Assembly (NCBI GenBank): GCA_934122385.1
Contig: CAKOWP010000014.1
Span: 1-23,343, forward strand
Length of the DNA stretch: 23,343 nt
Origin: an uncultured Clostridia bacterium
GTDB taxonomy: Bacteria > Bacillota > Clostridia > TANB77 > CAG-508
Direction of reading: 5' to 3'
Under the pieces are notes generated by a model. That model was not told the DNA's origin, searched no databases, and worked only from the letters and a program-made list of their open reading frames with translations. Positions 14,672 to 23,343 of this stretch are shown in pieces (the stretch's first letter is position 1; each line of letters opens with the position of its first letter). The position numbers were made by a program, and so were the translations under genes.

Positions 14672-16720
14672 ATGAAAAACAAAAAAACAGTAATAATTGC
14701 AATAGTAATAATACTAGCAATAGCAGTTATAGCAGGAGTAATATTTATAATAAACAAAAATGCTCCAAAGCCTGAAGAAACATTAAGTGCGTACATATCA
14801 TTATTAAATGATCAAAAATATGAAGAAATGTACAATATGATTTCAGAAAATTCAAAAACACAAATATCACAAGAAGATTTCATAAAAAGAAATAAAAATA
14901 TATATGAAGGAATTGATGCATATGACATAAAAGTCACACCATCAGAAACAACGAAAGATGGTAAAACATATAGCATCAAATACGATGAAAGTATGTCTAC
15001 ATCAGCAGGAACAATTACTTTTACAAATACAGCAAAATTAGTAAAAGAAAACAAAGAATATAAAATAAGCTGGGCATCTAGTATGATTTTTCCAGAATTA
15101 AGAGCTACAGATAAAGTAAGAGTTTCAACTTTATCTGCAAAAAGAGGAGAAATTTTAGATAGAAATGGCGAAAAACTTGCTGAAAACGGTACAATTTCAA
15201 GTGTTGGTATTGTGCCAGGTAAATTAGGAGAAAACAAAGAACAAAATATTAGTAAAATATCAGAATTAACAGGTGTTTCAACAGATTACATAAATACACA
15301 AATTTCTGCTTCATATGTAAAAGACGATACATTTGTACCTATTAAAAAAGTTTCAGCAGATAATACAGAATTAAAGAATCAATTGTTAGAAATACCAGGA
15401 ATCAAAATAACAAGTGTTGATGCAAGAGTATATCCGCTTGGAGAAGAGGCTGCACATTTAATTGGATATGTTCAAGCAATTAGTGCAGAAGAATTAAAAC
15501 AAAAAGAAGGAAAAGGATATAATTCAAGTAGCATCATTGGAAAAGCAGGATTAGAACAAGCATATGAAGATACTTTAAGAGGTATTGATGGTACAGAAAT
15601 TTATATAGCAGATGAAAATGGCAATAAATTAAAAACATTGGCAACACAAGAGAAAAAAGATGGAACAGATGTCAAATTAACAATTGATAGTTTAATACAA
15701 AAAAATCTATATGATCAAATGAAAACAGACAAAGGATTTTTTGTAGTTATGAATCCAACAACAGGTGAATTACTTGCAACAGTAAGTACACCATCATATA
15801 ACTCAAATGATTTTGTATTAGGAATGACAACAGATAAATGGAATGAACTTAATAATGATGAAAGTAAGCCTTTATATAATAGATTTTTACAAAGCTATTG
15901 CCCAGGTTCAACATTTAAACCAATAACAGCTGCAATAGGTTTAACAAGTGGAAAATTAACAACAGATACAACATTTGATTATTCAGGACTAAAGTGGCAA
16001 AAAAATTCAAGCTGGGGAGATGTTTATATAACAACACTAACTGCATACAACGGACCTAAAAATATAGCAAATGCTTTAATACACTCTGATAACATATTCT
16101 TTGGTCAAGCAGCAATGCAAATTGGAAAAGATACATTCTGCTCAGGACTAGATAAATTAGGATTTAATGAGAATATTGATAAAACAATAAAATTTCCATT
16201 AACATTCAAAAAATCACAATATTCAAATTCTGAAAAAGCAGATATGAACGAAAAACAATTAGCTGATTCAGGATATGGTCAAGGTAATATACTTGTAAAC
16301 CCTATACATATGGCATCAATATATTCAGCATTCGCAAATAACGGGAATATGGTAAAACCATTTATTGAATATACAAATGAAAATAGAATGAAGAGAGAGT
16401 ATTTAAAAGAAAATGTATTTACATCAGATGCTGCAAATACAGTGAAAAATGACTTGATTCAAGTTATAGAAAATCCAGAAGGAACAGCAACAGATATGAA
16501 AGTACCAGGTGTTACAATTGCTGGAAAAACAGGAACTGCAGAATTAAAAACTACAAGCACAGATACAGAAAGTGGTACTTTAGGTTGGTTTGATTGTTTC
16601 ACAGTTGATTATAATAATAACGATATGCTTATTATTGGTATGGTTGAAAATACTCAAAATAATAGTAGTGGTGGAAGCCATTATGTTATTAAAAAAATAA
16701 GGAGTTTATTTACAAAATAA
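14672..16720 (+). CDS. Class B penicillin-binding protein with MecA_N-type domain
   Basis: The 682-residue protein is a peptidoglycan transpeptidase anchored by one N-terminal helix (about residues 5-28). Next come an NTF2-like MecA_N-type domain (about 33-135, with YISLLNDQKYEEMYNMISE), a dimerisation domain starting at RGEILDRNG, and the transpeptidase domain. The active-site motifs are S413-T-F-K416, S472-D-N474 and K619-T-G621, all intact. MecA_N-bearing enzymes include low-affinity proteins such as PBP2a and PBP5fm, but the domain is also common in ordinary clostridial PBPs, so resistance cannot be claimed. ATG 14672 is 9 bases after GGGGGAG; the ATG at 14663 is too close. It follows the ABC genes by 17 bases and ends at a terminator. 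Confidence 0.93.
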   Translation: MKNKKTVIIAIVIILAIAVIAGVIFIINKNAPKPEETLSAYISLLNDQKYEEMYNMISENSKTQISQEDFIKRNKNIYEGIDAYDIKVTPSETTKDGKTYSIKYDESMSTSAGTITFTNTAKLVKENKEYKISWASSMIFPELRATDKVRVSTLSAKRGEILDRNGEKLAENGTISSVGIVPGKLGENKEQNISKISELTGVSTDYINTQISASYVKDDTFVPIKKVSADNTELKNQLLEIPGIKITSVDARVYPLGEEAAHLIGYVQAISAEELKQKEGKGYNSSSIIGKAGLEQAYEDTLRGIDGTEIYIADENGNKLKTLATQEKKDGTDVKLTIDSLIQKNLYDQMKTDKGFFVVMNPTTGELLATVSTPSYNSNDFVLGMTTDKWNELNNDESKPLYNRFLQSYCPGSTFKPITAAIGLTSGKLTTDTTFDYSGLKWQKNSSWGDVYITTLTAYNGPKNIANALIHSDNIFFGQAAMQIGKDTFCSGLDKLGFNENIDKTIKFPLTFKKSQYSNSEKADMNEKQLADSGYGQGNILVNPIHMASIYSAFANNGNMVKPFIEYTNENRMKREYLKENVFTSDAANTVKNDLIQVIENPEGTATDMKVPGVTIAGKTGTAELKTTSTDTESGTLGWFDCFTVDYNNNDMLIIGMVENTQNNSSGGSHYVIKKIRSLFTK

Positions 16721-16723
16721 AAG

Positions 16724-16752
16724 AAAGGTCTTTTTATGTAAAAAGACCTTTT
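16724..16752. terminator. Bidirectional terminator between the PBP gene and the convergent small gene
   Basis: AAAGGTCTTTTTA (16724-16736) and TAAAAAGACCTTT (16739-16751) form a 13-bp perfect stem, T-rich on either strand when read outward. The minus-strand gene ends inside it at 16734. Confidence 0.82.
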
Positions 16753-16982
16753 AAAATTTCAGCAATGCCTAAATTAAAATTTCTTACAAGAAAATATTGT
16801 AAGCTATAAAAGAAAATTAAGGCAGCCAAAATACAGATTATAACTGTGAACTTAAAAAAGTGTTTTACCACTTTTTTCGAATGTTTATTTCCATTTTTAG
16901 AAATATGGCATAATATTTTATAAACAAATATTGTAAACAACATAGCTAAAAATGATATTGCACAGTAGTAAAAATATTCCAT
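16734..16982 (-). CDS. Small two-helix membrane protein, family unknown
   Basis: I do not recognise this 82-residue protein. It has two clear hydrophobic segments (about residues 3-24 and 46-68) joined by a basic loop with KNGNKHSKKVVKH, so it is probably a small inner-membrane protein with the loop on the cytoplasmic side. Three things support a real gene: AAAGGAG 6 bases before the ATG, a TTGATT-17-TATAAT promoter just upstream on the same strand, and a stop that falls within a terminator hairpin shared with the convergent PBP gene. It is divergent from the two-component system. Confidence 0.68.
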   Translation of the reverse strand: MEYFYYCAISFLAMLFTIFVYKILCHISKNGNKHSKKVVKHFFKFTVIICILAALIFFYSLQYFLVRNFNLGIAEILKGLFT

Positions 16983-17024
16983 TTTTAACTCCTTTAACTG
17001 CTAAAACAATAAGTTACAAAACAT

Positions 17025-17053
17025 ATTATAATACAAAAATGTTAAAAAATCAA
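17025..17053 (-). promoter_or_regulatory. Sigma-A-like promoter of the small membrane-protein gene
   Basis: On the minus strand TTGATT (17048-17053) and TATAAT (17025-17030) are 17 bases apart, about 40 bases before the ATG at 16982. Confidence 0.62.
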
Positions 17054-17103
17054 ATGAATTTAAAATATATAATAGGTTATTATAATTTAAACCAACACAG
17101 GTA

Positions 17104-17132
17104 TTTAAAAAATTAATATTTTGATGTATAAT
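17104..17132 (+). promoter_or_regulatory. Likely promoter of the two-component system operon
   Basis: TATAAT at 17127-17132 is preceded at 17 bases by TTTAAA (17104-17109), a 4-of-6 match to the -35 consensus. The regulator ATG is 60 bases downstream. Confidence 0.45.
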
Positions 17133-17191
17133 ATGCATATAAACATTTAAGAGAATTTTTTGAATGATATAGAAAAGGAAAGAAATAAAAT

Positions 17192-17860
17192 ATGAAAAAA
17201 ATATTATTAGTAGAAGATAACGAAACAATAGTAATGGGCTTAAAATACTCATTAGAACAAGAAAACTTTCAAGTAATATCTGCAAAGAGTGTAGCAGAAA
17301 GCAAAGAAAAAATAAAACAAGAACAAATAGACATAGTACTTTTAGATGTATCATTACCAGATGGAAACGGATTTGATATATGCAAAGAGATTAAAGAAAA
17401 ACAAGATATACCTGTAATCTTTTTAACGGCACAAGATGAAGAAACAAGTGTTGTATTAGGTTTAGATTTAGGAGCAGATGATTATATTGTAAAACCATTT
17501 AGAACAAGGGAATTGATATCTAGAATAAAATCAGTTTTACGAAGATATGGTCAAAAAGAAGAAAATAGTAATATAATTCAATACAAAAATGTTAAAATAG
17601 ATACGATATCTGCAAAGGTTTATAAAAATAATGAAGAAATTATTTTTACAAGTTTGGAATATAGAATTTTGCTTATGTTGTTTACTAATCAAAATAAATT
17701 GATTACAAGAGAGCAATTGCTGGAAAAAATTTGGGATATTGCCGGGAATTTTGTTAATGATAATACTCTAACAGTTTATATTAAAAGAATTAGAGAAAAA
17801 TTAGGAGATGAGACAATTATTAAGACTGTTAGAGGGCTTGGATATAGGATAGGAGATTAA
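17192..17860 (+). CDS. OmpR/PhoB-family response regulator
   Basis: The 222-residue regulator has a receiver domain (1-115) with the acidic pocket ED near residues 8-9, phospho-acceptor D52 in LLDVSLPDG, T79 and K101 in VKPF, followed by a winged-helix DNA-binding domain (about 125-222) with EYRILLMLF and the recognition helix region VNDNTLTVYIKRIREKL and TVRGLGYRI. It would activate or repress genes when phosphorylated by the histidine kinase encoded 4 bases downstream. A modest AAAGGAA site precedes the ATG. The target genes are unknown; the MFS pair that follows is a candidate by position. Confidence 0.94.
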   Translation: MKKILLVEDNETIVMGLKYSLEQENFQVISAKSVAESKEKIKQEQIDIVLLDVSLPDGNGFDICKEIKEKQDIPVIFLTAQDEETSVVLGLDLGADDYIVKPFRTRELISRIKSVLRRYGQKEENSNIIQYKNVKIDTISAKVYKNNEEIIFTSLEYRILLMLFTNQNKLITREQLLEKIWDIAGNFVNDNTLTVYIKRIREKLGDETIIKTVRGLGYRIGD

Positions 17861-17864
17861 ATAA

Positions 17865-19100
17865 ATGAACCATTTAAAAAATAAAAATATAAAATACTTA
17901 ATACTACCAATGATAATATTAACAATATTAACAAGCATAGTCATTACAATTCAAACATATAACCAATACAAAAAAGTAACAGTAACAGCAAATCAAAAAA
18001 TAGCAGAAATAATAGGAACAATTATAAATCAAGACCCAGAAATAGACACAAGAACAATAATAAAAACATTAAACTCAAAACAAGATACCGAAGAATATCA
18101 AAAAGGACAAGAAGAACTAAAAAAGTACGGAATCAATATAAATGAAGCCAATTCCATAATAACGGTCCAAAATCAAATGAAACAAAATTTTATATCAAAC
18201 ATTATATTAATCATAGTATTTAGTAGTTTATTGATGGCTATTATTTTTGTGTATTTAAGGAAAAGAGACAGAAAAATAAATCAAATTACACAATACATAA
18301 ATCAAATAAAAAACAGAAAATATGACTTAGATATAAATGAAAACAGTGAAGACGAATTAAGCAATTTGAAAAACGAATTATACAAAATTACCGTTATGTT
18401 AAAAGAAGAAAGTGAAATATCAAAAAAGGACAAAGATAACCTAAAAATGTCAGTAGAAGATATATCACACCAACTAAAAACACCTTTAACATCAATAACA
18501 ATAATGTTAGATAATTTAAAAGATAATCCAAATATGGATGAAAATACAAAACAAAAATTTATATTCGAAATAAGTAAACAAATTGACTGGATAAATTGGC
18601 TTGTTATATCAATGTTAAAATTATCAAAATTAGATGCAAATGTTGTACAATTTTATGAAGAAAAAATAAATCTAAAAAAATTTATAGATGAAATTATAAA
18701 AAATTTAGAAATACCTATTGAAATAAAAGAGCAACAAATAGTTATTAAAGGAAATGAAAGTGCTTCATTTGTTGGAGATTACAAGTGGCAACAAGAAGCG
18801 GTTACAAATATAATTAAAAATTGTATTGAACATAACAAAGAAAATGGAAAAATTTATATAAAATATGAGGAAAATACTTTGTTCACAAAAATAACAATAA
18901 GAGACGAAGGGGAAGGAATGACAAAAGAAGACTTGAAACATATCTTTGAAAGATTTTATAAAGGTAAAAATTCTTCTGAAAATAGTGTAGGTATTGGGCT
19001 TGCACTTGCAAAAAATATTATTGAAAAAAATAATGGTATGATAAGTTGTAAATCTGAACTTGACAAAGGTACAGAGTTTGTGATTAAGTATATGAAGTAA
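17865..19100 (+). CDS. Sensor histidine kinase
   Basis: The 411-residue kinase has two membrane helices (about 11-31 and 110-131) that enclose an extracellular sensing loop of about 78 residues, then a linker, the dimerisation and phospho-acceptor segment EDISHQLKTPLTS with H202, and an ATPase domain with the N box NIIKNCIEHN (N315, N319), the G1 box DEGEGM (D347) and the G2 box GVGIGLAL adapted here as SVGIGLAL (375-382). It should phosphorylate the regulator encoded 4 bases upstream; AGGAG near the end of that gene serves as its ribosome binding site. The extracellular loop is short and polar and does not reveal the signal. Confidence 0.93.
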   Translation: MNHLKNKNIKYLILPMIILTILTSIVITIQTYNQYKKVTVTANQKIAEIIGTIINQDPEIDTRTIIKTLNSKQDTEEYQKGQEELKKYGININEANSIITVQNQMKQNFISNIILIIVFSSLLMAIIFVYLRKRDRKINQITQYINQIKNRKYDLDINENSEDELSNLKNELYKITVMLKEESEISKKDKDNLKMSVEDISHQLKTPLTSITIMLDNLKDNPNMDENTKQKFIFEISKQIDWINWLVISMLKLSKLDANVVQFYEEKINLKKFIDEIIKNLEIPIEIKEQQIVIKGNESASFVGDYKWQQEAVTNIIKNCIEHNKENGKIYIKYEENTLFTKITIRDEGEGMTKEDLKHIFERFYKGKNSSENSVGIGLALAKNIIEKNNGMISCKSELDKGTEFVIKYMK

Positions 19101-19143
19101 TAATAATTTTAGTAAAAAACATAAGAATCGTTAGGAGAAACAA

Positions 19144-20388
19144 ATGGACGAAAACAAACTAAAGAGATTTAACAAAATATTTCCTTGGTATGATGGACTA
19201 TCAGGAGATTTATTATTTTGGATAGCAATAGATACACTATTTTTAACAGTAGTAAAAAATTTTACAGCATCACAGATAGTATCACTAACATCAATATCAA
19301 TGATAGTAAATATCTTATTACAAGTACCATTATTAAAAATAATACACAAAATAGGAAATACAAAATCAGTTAGATTAGGATCATTTCTATTTCTAATATC
19401 AAGTATATTATTGACGTTTGGTAGAAATTATTTGACAATTGTAATAGGAAAAATATTTTACGAAATGGCATTTACATTTCAAAATATGATAAATGCAGCA
19501 TTAAAAAATAATTTGGAATTGCAACATAAAGAAAATGAATATATAAAATATAGAACAAAAGCAAATACGATATATGCATTGGTTACAATGATAATATCAT
19601 TTGTAGCAAGTATAATGTTTAATATTAATAACTATTTGCCAATGATAGGATGCATAACGTTCTGCGTAATATGTTTTATACTATCTTGGTATATGGCAGA
19701 CTATTCAAAAGATGATAAAAGGACAGTAGAAACAAATAAAGAAAATAATAAAAGAAAAATCAAATACACAAAAATTGTAATGTTTATAATAATTTCATAT
19801 GGTCTATTTTATCCTATGGTAAATTCCGGACAGTCAAATGGAAAGCTATTTATTCAACAAGAATTGCTAAAAATGTATGATGTTGAAAAAACGTCACTAA
19901 TAATTGGAGCAATATTATGTGTATCAAGGATAGTAAGACTGATATCAAACATAAAGTTTGAAAAAATACATAAAAAATATGAAGAAAAAGTAGGAATAAT
20001 GCTACCAGTTGCATTAACAATATCATTGATTTTAATGCTCATTGGTTATAATATATCTAATATGCCAGTATTGAAATTTGTGATTATGGGACTTGGATAT
20101 GTAATGATACTTTTTATAAGAGACCCATTTAAGGTATATATGCAAGATATAGCATTGAAAAATGCTGATAAGAATAGTCAACAGACTGTATTAACAACTA
20201 TGGAGTTATCAAGAAAAATTTTTAGAACAATAATAAGCTTGAGTTTTACGACAATATTGTTAAAAAATCCAATGGTATTAGTAATAAGCATTTTGACGGT
20301 TTTATCAATAATAGAAATATTTGTAAGTATATATTTGTTTAAAATGATAATGAATAATAATGAAAAGGAACAAGAAAATGAATTATAA
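19144..20388 (+). CDS. MFS transporter 1
   Basis: The 414-residue polytopic protein has about 12 hydrophobic segments in two halves, separated by a charged central loop (about 190-215, with KDDKRTVETNKENNKRK), as in major facilitator permeases. Cytoplasmic loops carry basic patches but I could not assign a substrate family. AGGAG is 6 bases before the ATG. It lies 43 bases after the histidine kinase with no clear promoter between, so it may be read from the same transcript. Its end overlaps the second MFS gene by 11 bases. The two proteins are similar in size and layout but not obviously recent duplicates by eye. Confidence 0.82.
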   Translation: MDENKLKRFNKIFPWYDGLSGDLLFWIAIDTLFLTVVKNFTASQIVSLTSISMIVNILLQVPLLKIIHKIGNTKSVRLGSFLFLISSILLTFGRNYLTIVIGKIFYEMAFTFQNMINAALKNNLELQHKENEYIKYRTKANTIYALVTMIISFVASIMFNINNYLPMIGCITFCVICFILSWYMADYSKDDKRTVETNKENNKRKIKYTKIVMFIIISYGLFYPMVNSGQSNGKLFIQQELLKMYDVEKTSLIIGAILCVSRIVRLISNIKFEKIHKKYEEKVGIMLPVALTISLILMLIGYNISNMPVLKFVIMGLGYVMILFIRDPFKVYMQDIALKNADKNSQQTVLTTMELSRKIFRTIISLSFTTILLKNPMVLVISILTVLSIIEIFVSIYLFKMIMNNNEKEQENEL

Positions 20389-21583
20389 AAAAGAATATAA
20401 AAAGTATCTTACATCATCAATATTAGATACCGCAAATAACAAAATAGCAAGTAGTTCACTGATAACTGCATTTGCCGTATATTTAGGCCTATCAGATCTA
20501 GCAATTGGACTATATGCAGTATTAGACACAATAACAAATATATTACAAATATTTGCAGCACCACTATTTTCAAAAATAGGGCAGTCAAAACTTGTAGTAT
20601 TATCAAATTACACTATATATAGGCTAGCATCAGTTGGATTTGCATTTATACCATTTATATCAGACAATATAACTATTAGAACAATATTCTTTTTCATATT
20701 TGCATCAATTTATGCAGTAACAGGAGAAATGGGATATATAACATTTGTAAATTGGAGAATGACATTAGTAAAAAAAGAAGATAGAACAAAATTTGCTTCA
20801 AGTAAAAATATGATAAAGAATACAGTTGTTATGGCATTTAGTTTATTTATGGGAGTTGTATTAGACCAATTTAAAGCAAGTGGATATGAATTAAATGGTT
20901 TTTTAATTTTATTTGGAATAGTATTTATCATAGCGTTTATAGATATTGCAATAAGAATAAATACATATAAACCTGAAATTGAGTGTAAACCAATAAAGGT
21001 CAAAGAATCAGTATTAAGGCCAGCAAAAGATAAATCATTTAGAAAAGTACTAATTACAGCAGGAATTAATAGATTTGCATTAGGAATAGGAACAATGTAC
21101 TTAAATGTGTATTTACTTAGATATTTACATATAAATTATGTGTATTACAGTATTTTAAATATAGTTATAAACTTATCAGATGCGATATTTAGCAAATTCT
21201 GGGCTAAAAGGGCAGAAAACAGAGAATGGAAAAAAGTACTTATTCCAATTGGAATATTGTATATAATTTCATTTATAATGTTACTCGTAATTAAAGAAAA
21301 CTATTTGATATATATATTACCATTGATATATGTTTTAATGGGATGTGCAAATAGTGCTTATGATATATACGATAATGTTGCAATATATGAGAGTTCAAAA
21401 GAAAATTATCAAACTTCATATGTAACATTTGAAAGATTTATTGAAGGAATTGTTACAGCATTAATTCCATTATTATCTTATACTGTTTTTAAAGAGAATG
21501 GAAATATTATATCAACAACTTTTCTTATAGCAATAATAGTATACGTAGTATTTATTGTATATATAAACAAAAAATATGATTAA
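20378..21583 (+). CDS. MFS transporter 2
   Basis: The 401-residue protein shows about 12 hydrophobic segments with a central charged loop (about 190-220) and a typical MFS pattern: LGLSDLAIGLYAVLDTITNILQI at the second helix and SKIGQSK in the loop between helices two and three. The chosen ATG at 20378 follows AAGGAA by 9 bases within the end of the upstream MFS gene; an ATG at 20360 has no ribosome binding site. The 11-base overlap implies coupled translation. The substrate is not evident. The nucleotide-degrading fusion gene downstream raises a nucleoside-related substrate as a guess only. Confidence 0.82.
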   Translation: MNYKKEYKKYLTSSILDTANNKIASSSLITAFAVYLGLSDLAIGLYAVLDTITNILQIFAAPLFSKIGQSKLVVLSNYTIYRLASVGFAFIPFISDNITIRTIFFFIFASIYAVTGEMGYITFVNWRMTLVKKEDRTKFASSKNMIKNTVVMAFSLFMGVVLDQFKASGYELNGFLILFGIVFIIAFIDIAIRINTYKPEIECKPIKVKESVLRPAKDKSFRKVLITAGINRFALGIGTMYLNVYLLRYLHINYVYYSILNIVINLSDAIFSKFWAKRAENREWKKVLIPIGILYIISFIMLLVIKENYLIYILPLIYVLMGCANSAYDIYDNVAIYESSKENYQTSYVTFERFIEGIVTALIPLLSYTVFKENGNIISTTFLIAIIVYVVFIVYINKKYD

Positions 21584-21623
21584 GTATTAAATAAAATATA
21601 TATAATTTAGGAAGAGGTAAAAA

Positions 21624-23057
21624 ATGAACATAGGAATAGATATAGATAATGTAATATCAAAATTTGATGAAGCATTAGAAGAAGAATTTTTAAAACATGA
21701 TAAAGAACTAAGAAATACAGGAATAATTAATCCAAATAAAAATATGACTGAAGGAATGTTTGACTGGACCGATGAGGAATTATGGCCATTTTATTTGGAA
21801 AACATTGAAAGAATAGCACAAAATTTAGATGTAAAAGAAGGTGCTAAAGAATATATTGAGAAATTGAAAGAAGACGGACATACTATTGTAATTATTACAG
21901 GTAGAGATAATGGAGAATACACGGATCCATATAATATGACAAAGAAATGGTTAAAAGACAAAGAAATACCATATGATAAATTAATATTCGTAAATGGATA
22001 TAAAAATAATAAACAAGGAAAGGCTGCAAAATGTATAGAAAATGGTATTGATGTAATGATAGATGACTCTCGAGGAATTTGCAAAGAATGTTTTCAAAAT
22101 AATATAACTACACTTATAATGGACAAACCTTGTAATAGAGAGATAAAGGAAATAACAAGAGTTTATAATTGGAAAGATATTTACGAATTTATTACAAACT
22201 ATAAAAAAGAAAAAGTAAATGTAATATTAGATACAGACACATATAATGAATGTGATGACCAATTTGCTCTTGCATATTTATTAAAAAATCAAAATCAATT
22301 CAACATTGAAGCAATAACAGTTGCTCCTTATTCACATAATGATAGAGAAGAAACAATAGAAGAAACAACAGAAAAGAGTTATAACGAAATATTAAAAATA
22401 TGCAGTTGGTTAAACTTTAAAACAGAAAATAAAGTATTTAAGGGGTCAATAGATTATGTATGTAATGGCTACAATAAAAATAATGAGGCTGTTGACAAGA
22501 TTATAGAAATAGCAACAAAAAATAAAAAGACATATATTCTTGCAATTGGAGCAATTACAAATATTGCGTTAGCAATAAAAAAATCACCACAAATAATAGA
22601 TAAAATAGAAGTAGTATGGTTAGGTGGACATAGCTTTTTAAACAAAGAAAATAAAGAATTTAATTTTAGACAAGATATACAAGCTGTTAAAGAAGTATTT
22701 GAATCCAAAGTAAAACTAACAGTGATTCCTTGTAAAAATGTAGCATCTAATTTAAGAACATCAATATATGAATTAGAACATTTTTTAAAAGGAAAAAATG
22801 AATTATGCGATTATTTATGCCAAAGATTTTACAATGATACATATCATGAAATCCAAGAAAGAAGAGTTATTTGGGACATAAGTGTTATTGCATATATGAT
22901 AAATAAATCTTGGTTTGAAATTGAAGAAGTAAGTTGTCCAATTATAAAAGAAGATACATCATATGAATTAACAGAAAATAGACACAAAATAACATTTGTT
23001 GATTATTTAGAACCTAATAAAATTTATAACGATTTATTTAAAAGATTAGTAGAATAA
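21624..23057 (+). CDS. Fusion of HAD-type 5'-nucleotidase and nucleoside hydrolase
   Basis: The 477-residue protein has two enzyme domains. Residues 1-195 are a HAD-like phosphatase of the NT5C/YqfW group: nucleophile motif D6-I-D8, ITGRD (T92), a basic QGKAAK segment (K133) and IDDSR (D147, D148). Residues 198-477 are an inosine-uridine-preferring nucleoside hydrolase: the calcium site D203-T-D205 with D211-D212 (DTDTYNECDDQ), AIGAITNIALA, WLGGH, EFNFRQD and WDISVIAYM. Together they could turn a nucleotide first into a nucleoside plus phosphate and then into base plus ribose; that sequential reaction is inference. AGGAAGAGG precedes the ATG. The next gene encodes an HD hydrolase, also a phosphate-removing type. 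Confidence 0.9.
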   Translation: MNIGIDIDNVISKFDEALEEEFLKHDKELRNTGIINPNKNMTEGMFDWTDEELWPFYLENIERIAQNLDVKEGAKEYIEKLKEDGHTIVIITGRDNGEYTDPYNMTKKWLKDKEIPYDKLIFVNGYKNNKQGKAAKCIENGIDVMIDDSRGICKECFQNNITTLIMDKPCNREIKEITRVYNWKDIYEFITNYKKEKVNVILDTDTYNECDDQFALAYLLKNQNQFNIEAITVAPYSHNDREETIEETTEKSYNEILKICSWLNFKTENKVFKGSIDYVCNGYNKNNEAVDKIIEIATKNKKTYILAIGAITNIALAIKKSPQIIDKIEVVWLGGHSFLNKENKEFNFRQDIQAVKEVFESKVKLTVIPCKNVASNLRTSIYELEHFLKGKNELCDYLCQRFYNDTYHEIQERRVIWDISVIAYMINKSWFEIEEVSCPIIKEDTSYELTENRHKITFVDYLEPNKIYNDLFKRLVE

Positions 23058-23112
23058 ATAATAATAAATAAACTACATTTTTGTAATGAAAATTTGGAGG
23101 TATAATAAAAAA

Positions 23113-23343
23113 ATGAAATTAACAGTAGAAAAAGCAAGAGACCTGTTAGAAGAAGCAAGAAGTAAGACACCAGATGATCACTGGATAAATCACTCAATTT
23201 GTGTAGGAGATTCAGCAGAAAAAATAGCAGAAAAATTAAATTTAGATATAAATTATGCAAAAACATTAGGATACATACATGATATAGGAAGGGCTATAGG
23301 AGATGGAAAAGACCATGTAATAAATGGATACAACTATATTAAG
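23113..23343 (+). CDS. HD-domain (HDIG) phosphohydrolase, N-terminal fragment
   Basis: Only the first 77 codons are present; the gene runs off the right edge. The fragment carries the HD metal-binding pattern: a first histidine in HWINHS (H23, H27) and then YIHDIGR with H56 and D57, plus H68. Proteins of this type hydrolyse phosphate esters of nucleotides or related compounds; the exact substrate cannot be told. GGAGG (23096-23100) is 12 bases from the ATG, a long but usable distance. It follows the nucleotidase-hydrolase fusion by 55 bases in the same direction, so the two may be one nucleotide-handling unit. Confidence 0.85.
   Translation, partial: MKLTVEKARDLLEEARSKTPDDHWINHSICVGDSAEKIAEKLNLDINYAKTLGYIHDIGRAIGDGKDHVINGYNYIK

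Noticed and set aside
14672..16720. The PBP as a beta-lactam resistance gene (mecA-like).
   Set aside because: The MecA_N-type domain is common in ordinary clostridial PBPs; no linked regulators or resistance genes are present, and low affinity cannot be read from the sequence.

Overview
This window is AT-rich bacterial DNA. It has A/T-ended codons (AGA, ATA, AAA), strong purine-rich ribosome binding sites, sigma-A-like promoters and Gram-positive gene families: two-domain OmpR regulator, Gram-positive type DgkA, an NADPH-motif-less thioredoxin reductase, a MecA_N-type penicillin-binding protein, a YvyF-like protein. TGA acts as stop and TGG encodes Trp, so the standard code applies. The best guess is an uncultured, probably anaerobic, low-GC Clostridia-type Bacillota. 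The prepilin-like leader (GITLIALIIT) is common in gut Clostridia, but the genus cannot be named from this sequence alone.

Left end (1-2010): the 5' tip of tyrS and a small zinc-ribbon gene lie on the minus strand. A divergent promoter leads to a pilin-like gene and a secreted beta-rich surface protein that share a short C-terminal/N-proximal motif. A structured intergenic stretch follows, resembling the ends of a TnpB-type insertion sequence without its ORF, and then a 19-bp perfect hairpin. Middle left (2128-8528): cytoplasmic GH13 alpha-amylase, trhA/hemolysin III, a palindrome-rich gap, an Rpn-family nuclease behind a perfect consensus promoter, dgkA, a pentapeptide-repeat protein, a frameshifted thioredoxin reductase and an intact thioredoxin.

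Middle (8528-11136): a 233-bp imperfect hairpin element, then a DUF4173 membrane protein, a DUF2975 membrane protein and a YozG-like Cro/XRE regulator, which look like one operon. Middle right (11197-16752): an asymmetric heterodimeric ABC exporter whose two half-transporters overlap, then a class B penicillin-binding protein, ending at a terminator shared with a convergent small membrane-protein gene. Right (17104-23343): a two-component system, two overlapping MFS transporters, a fusion of a HAD 5'-nucleotidase with a nucleoside hydrolase, and the start of an HD-domain hydrolase.

A family of short REP-like repeats (core GGGACGGTTC / GAACCGTCCC) recurs directly after stop codons and once overlaps a stop codon. 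The items most worth a second look are the 233-bp hairpin, these stop-codon-adjacent repeats, the nucleotidase-nucleoside hydrolase fusion next to an HD enzyme, and the pilin-like/surface protein pair. No tRNA, rRNA, CRISPR array or complete transposase gene was seen.
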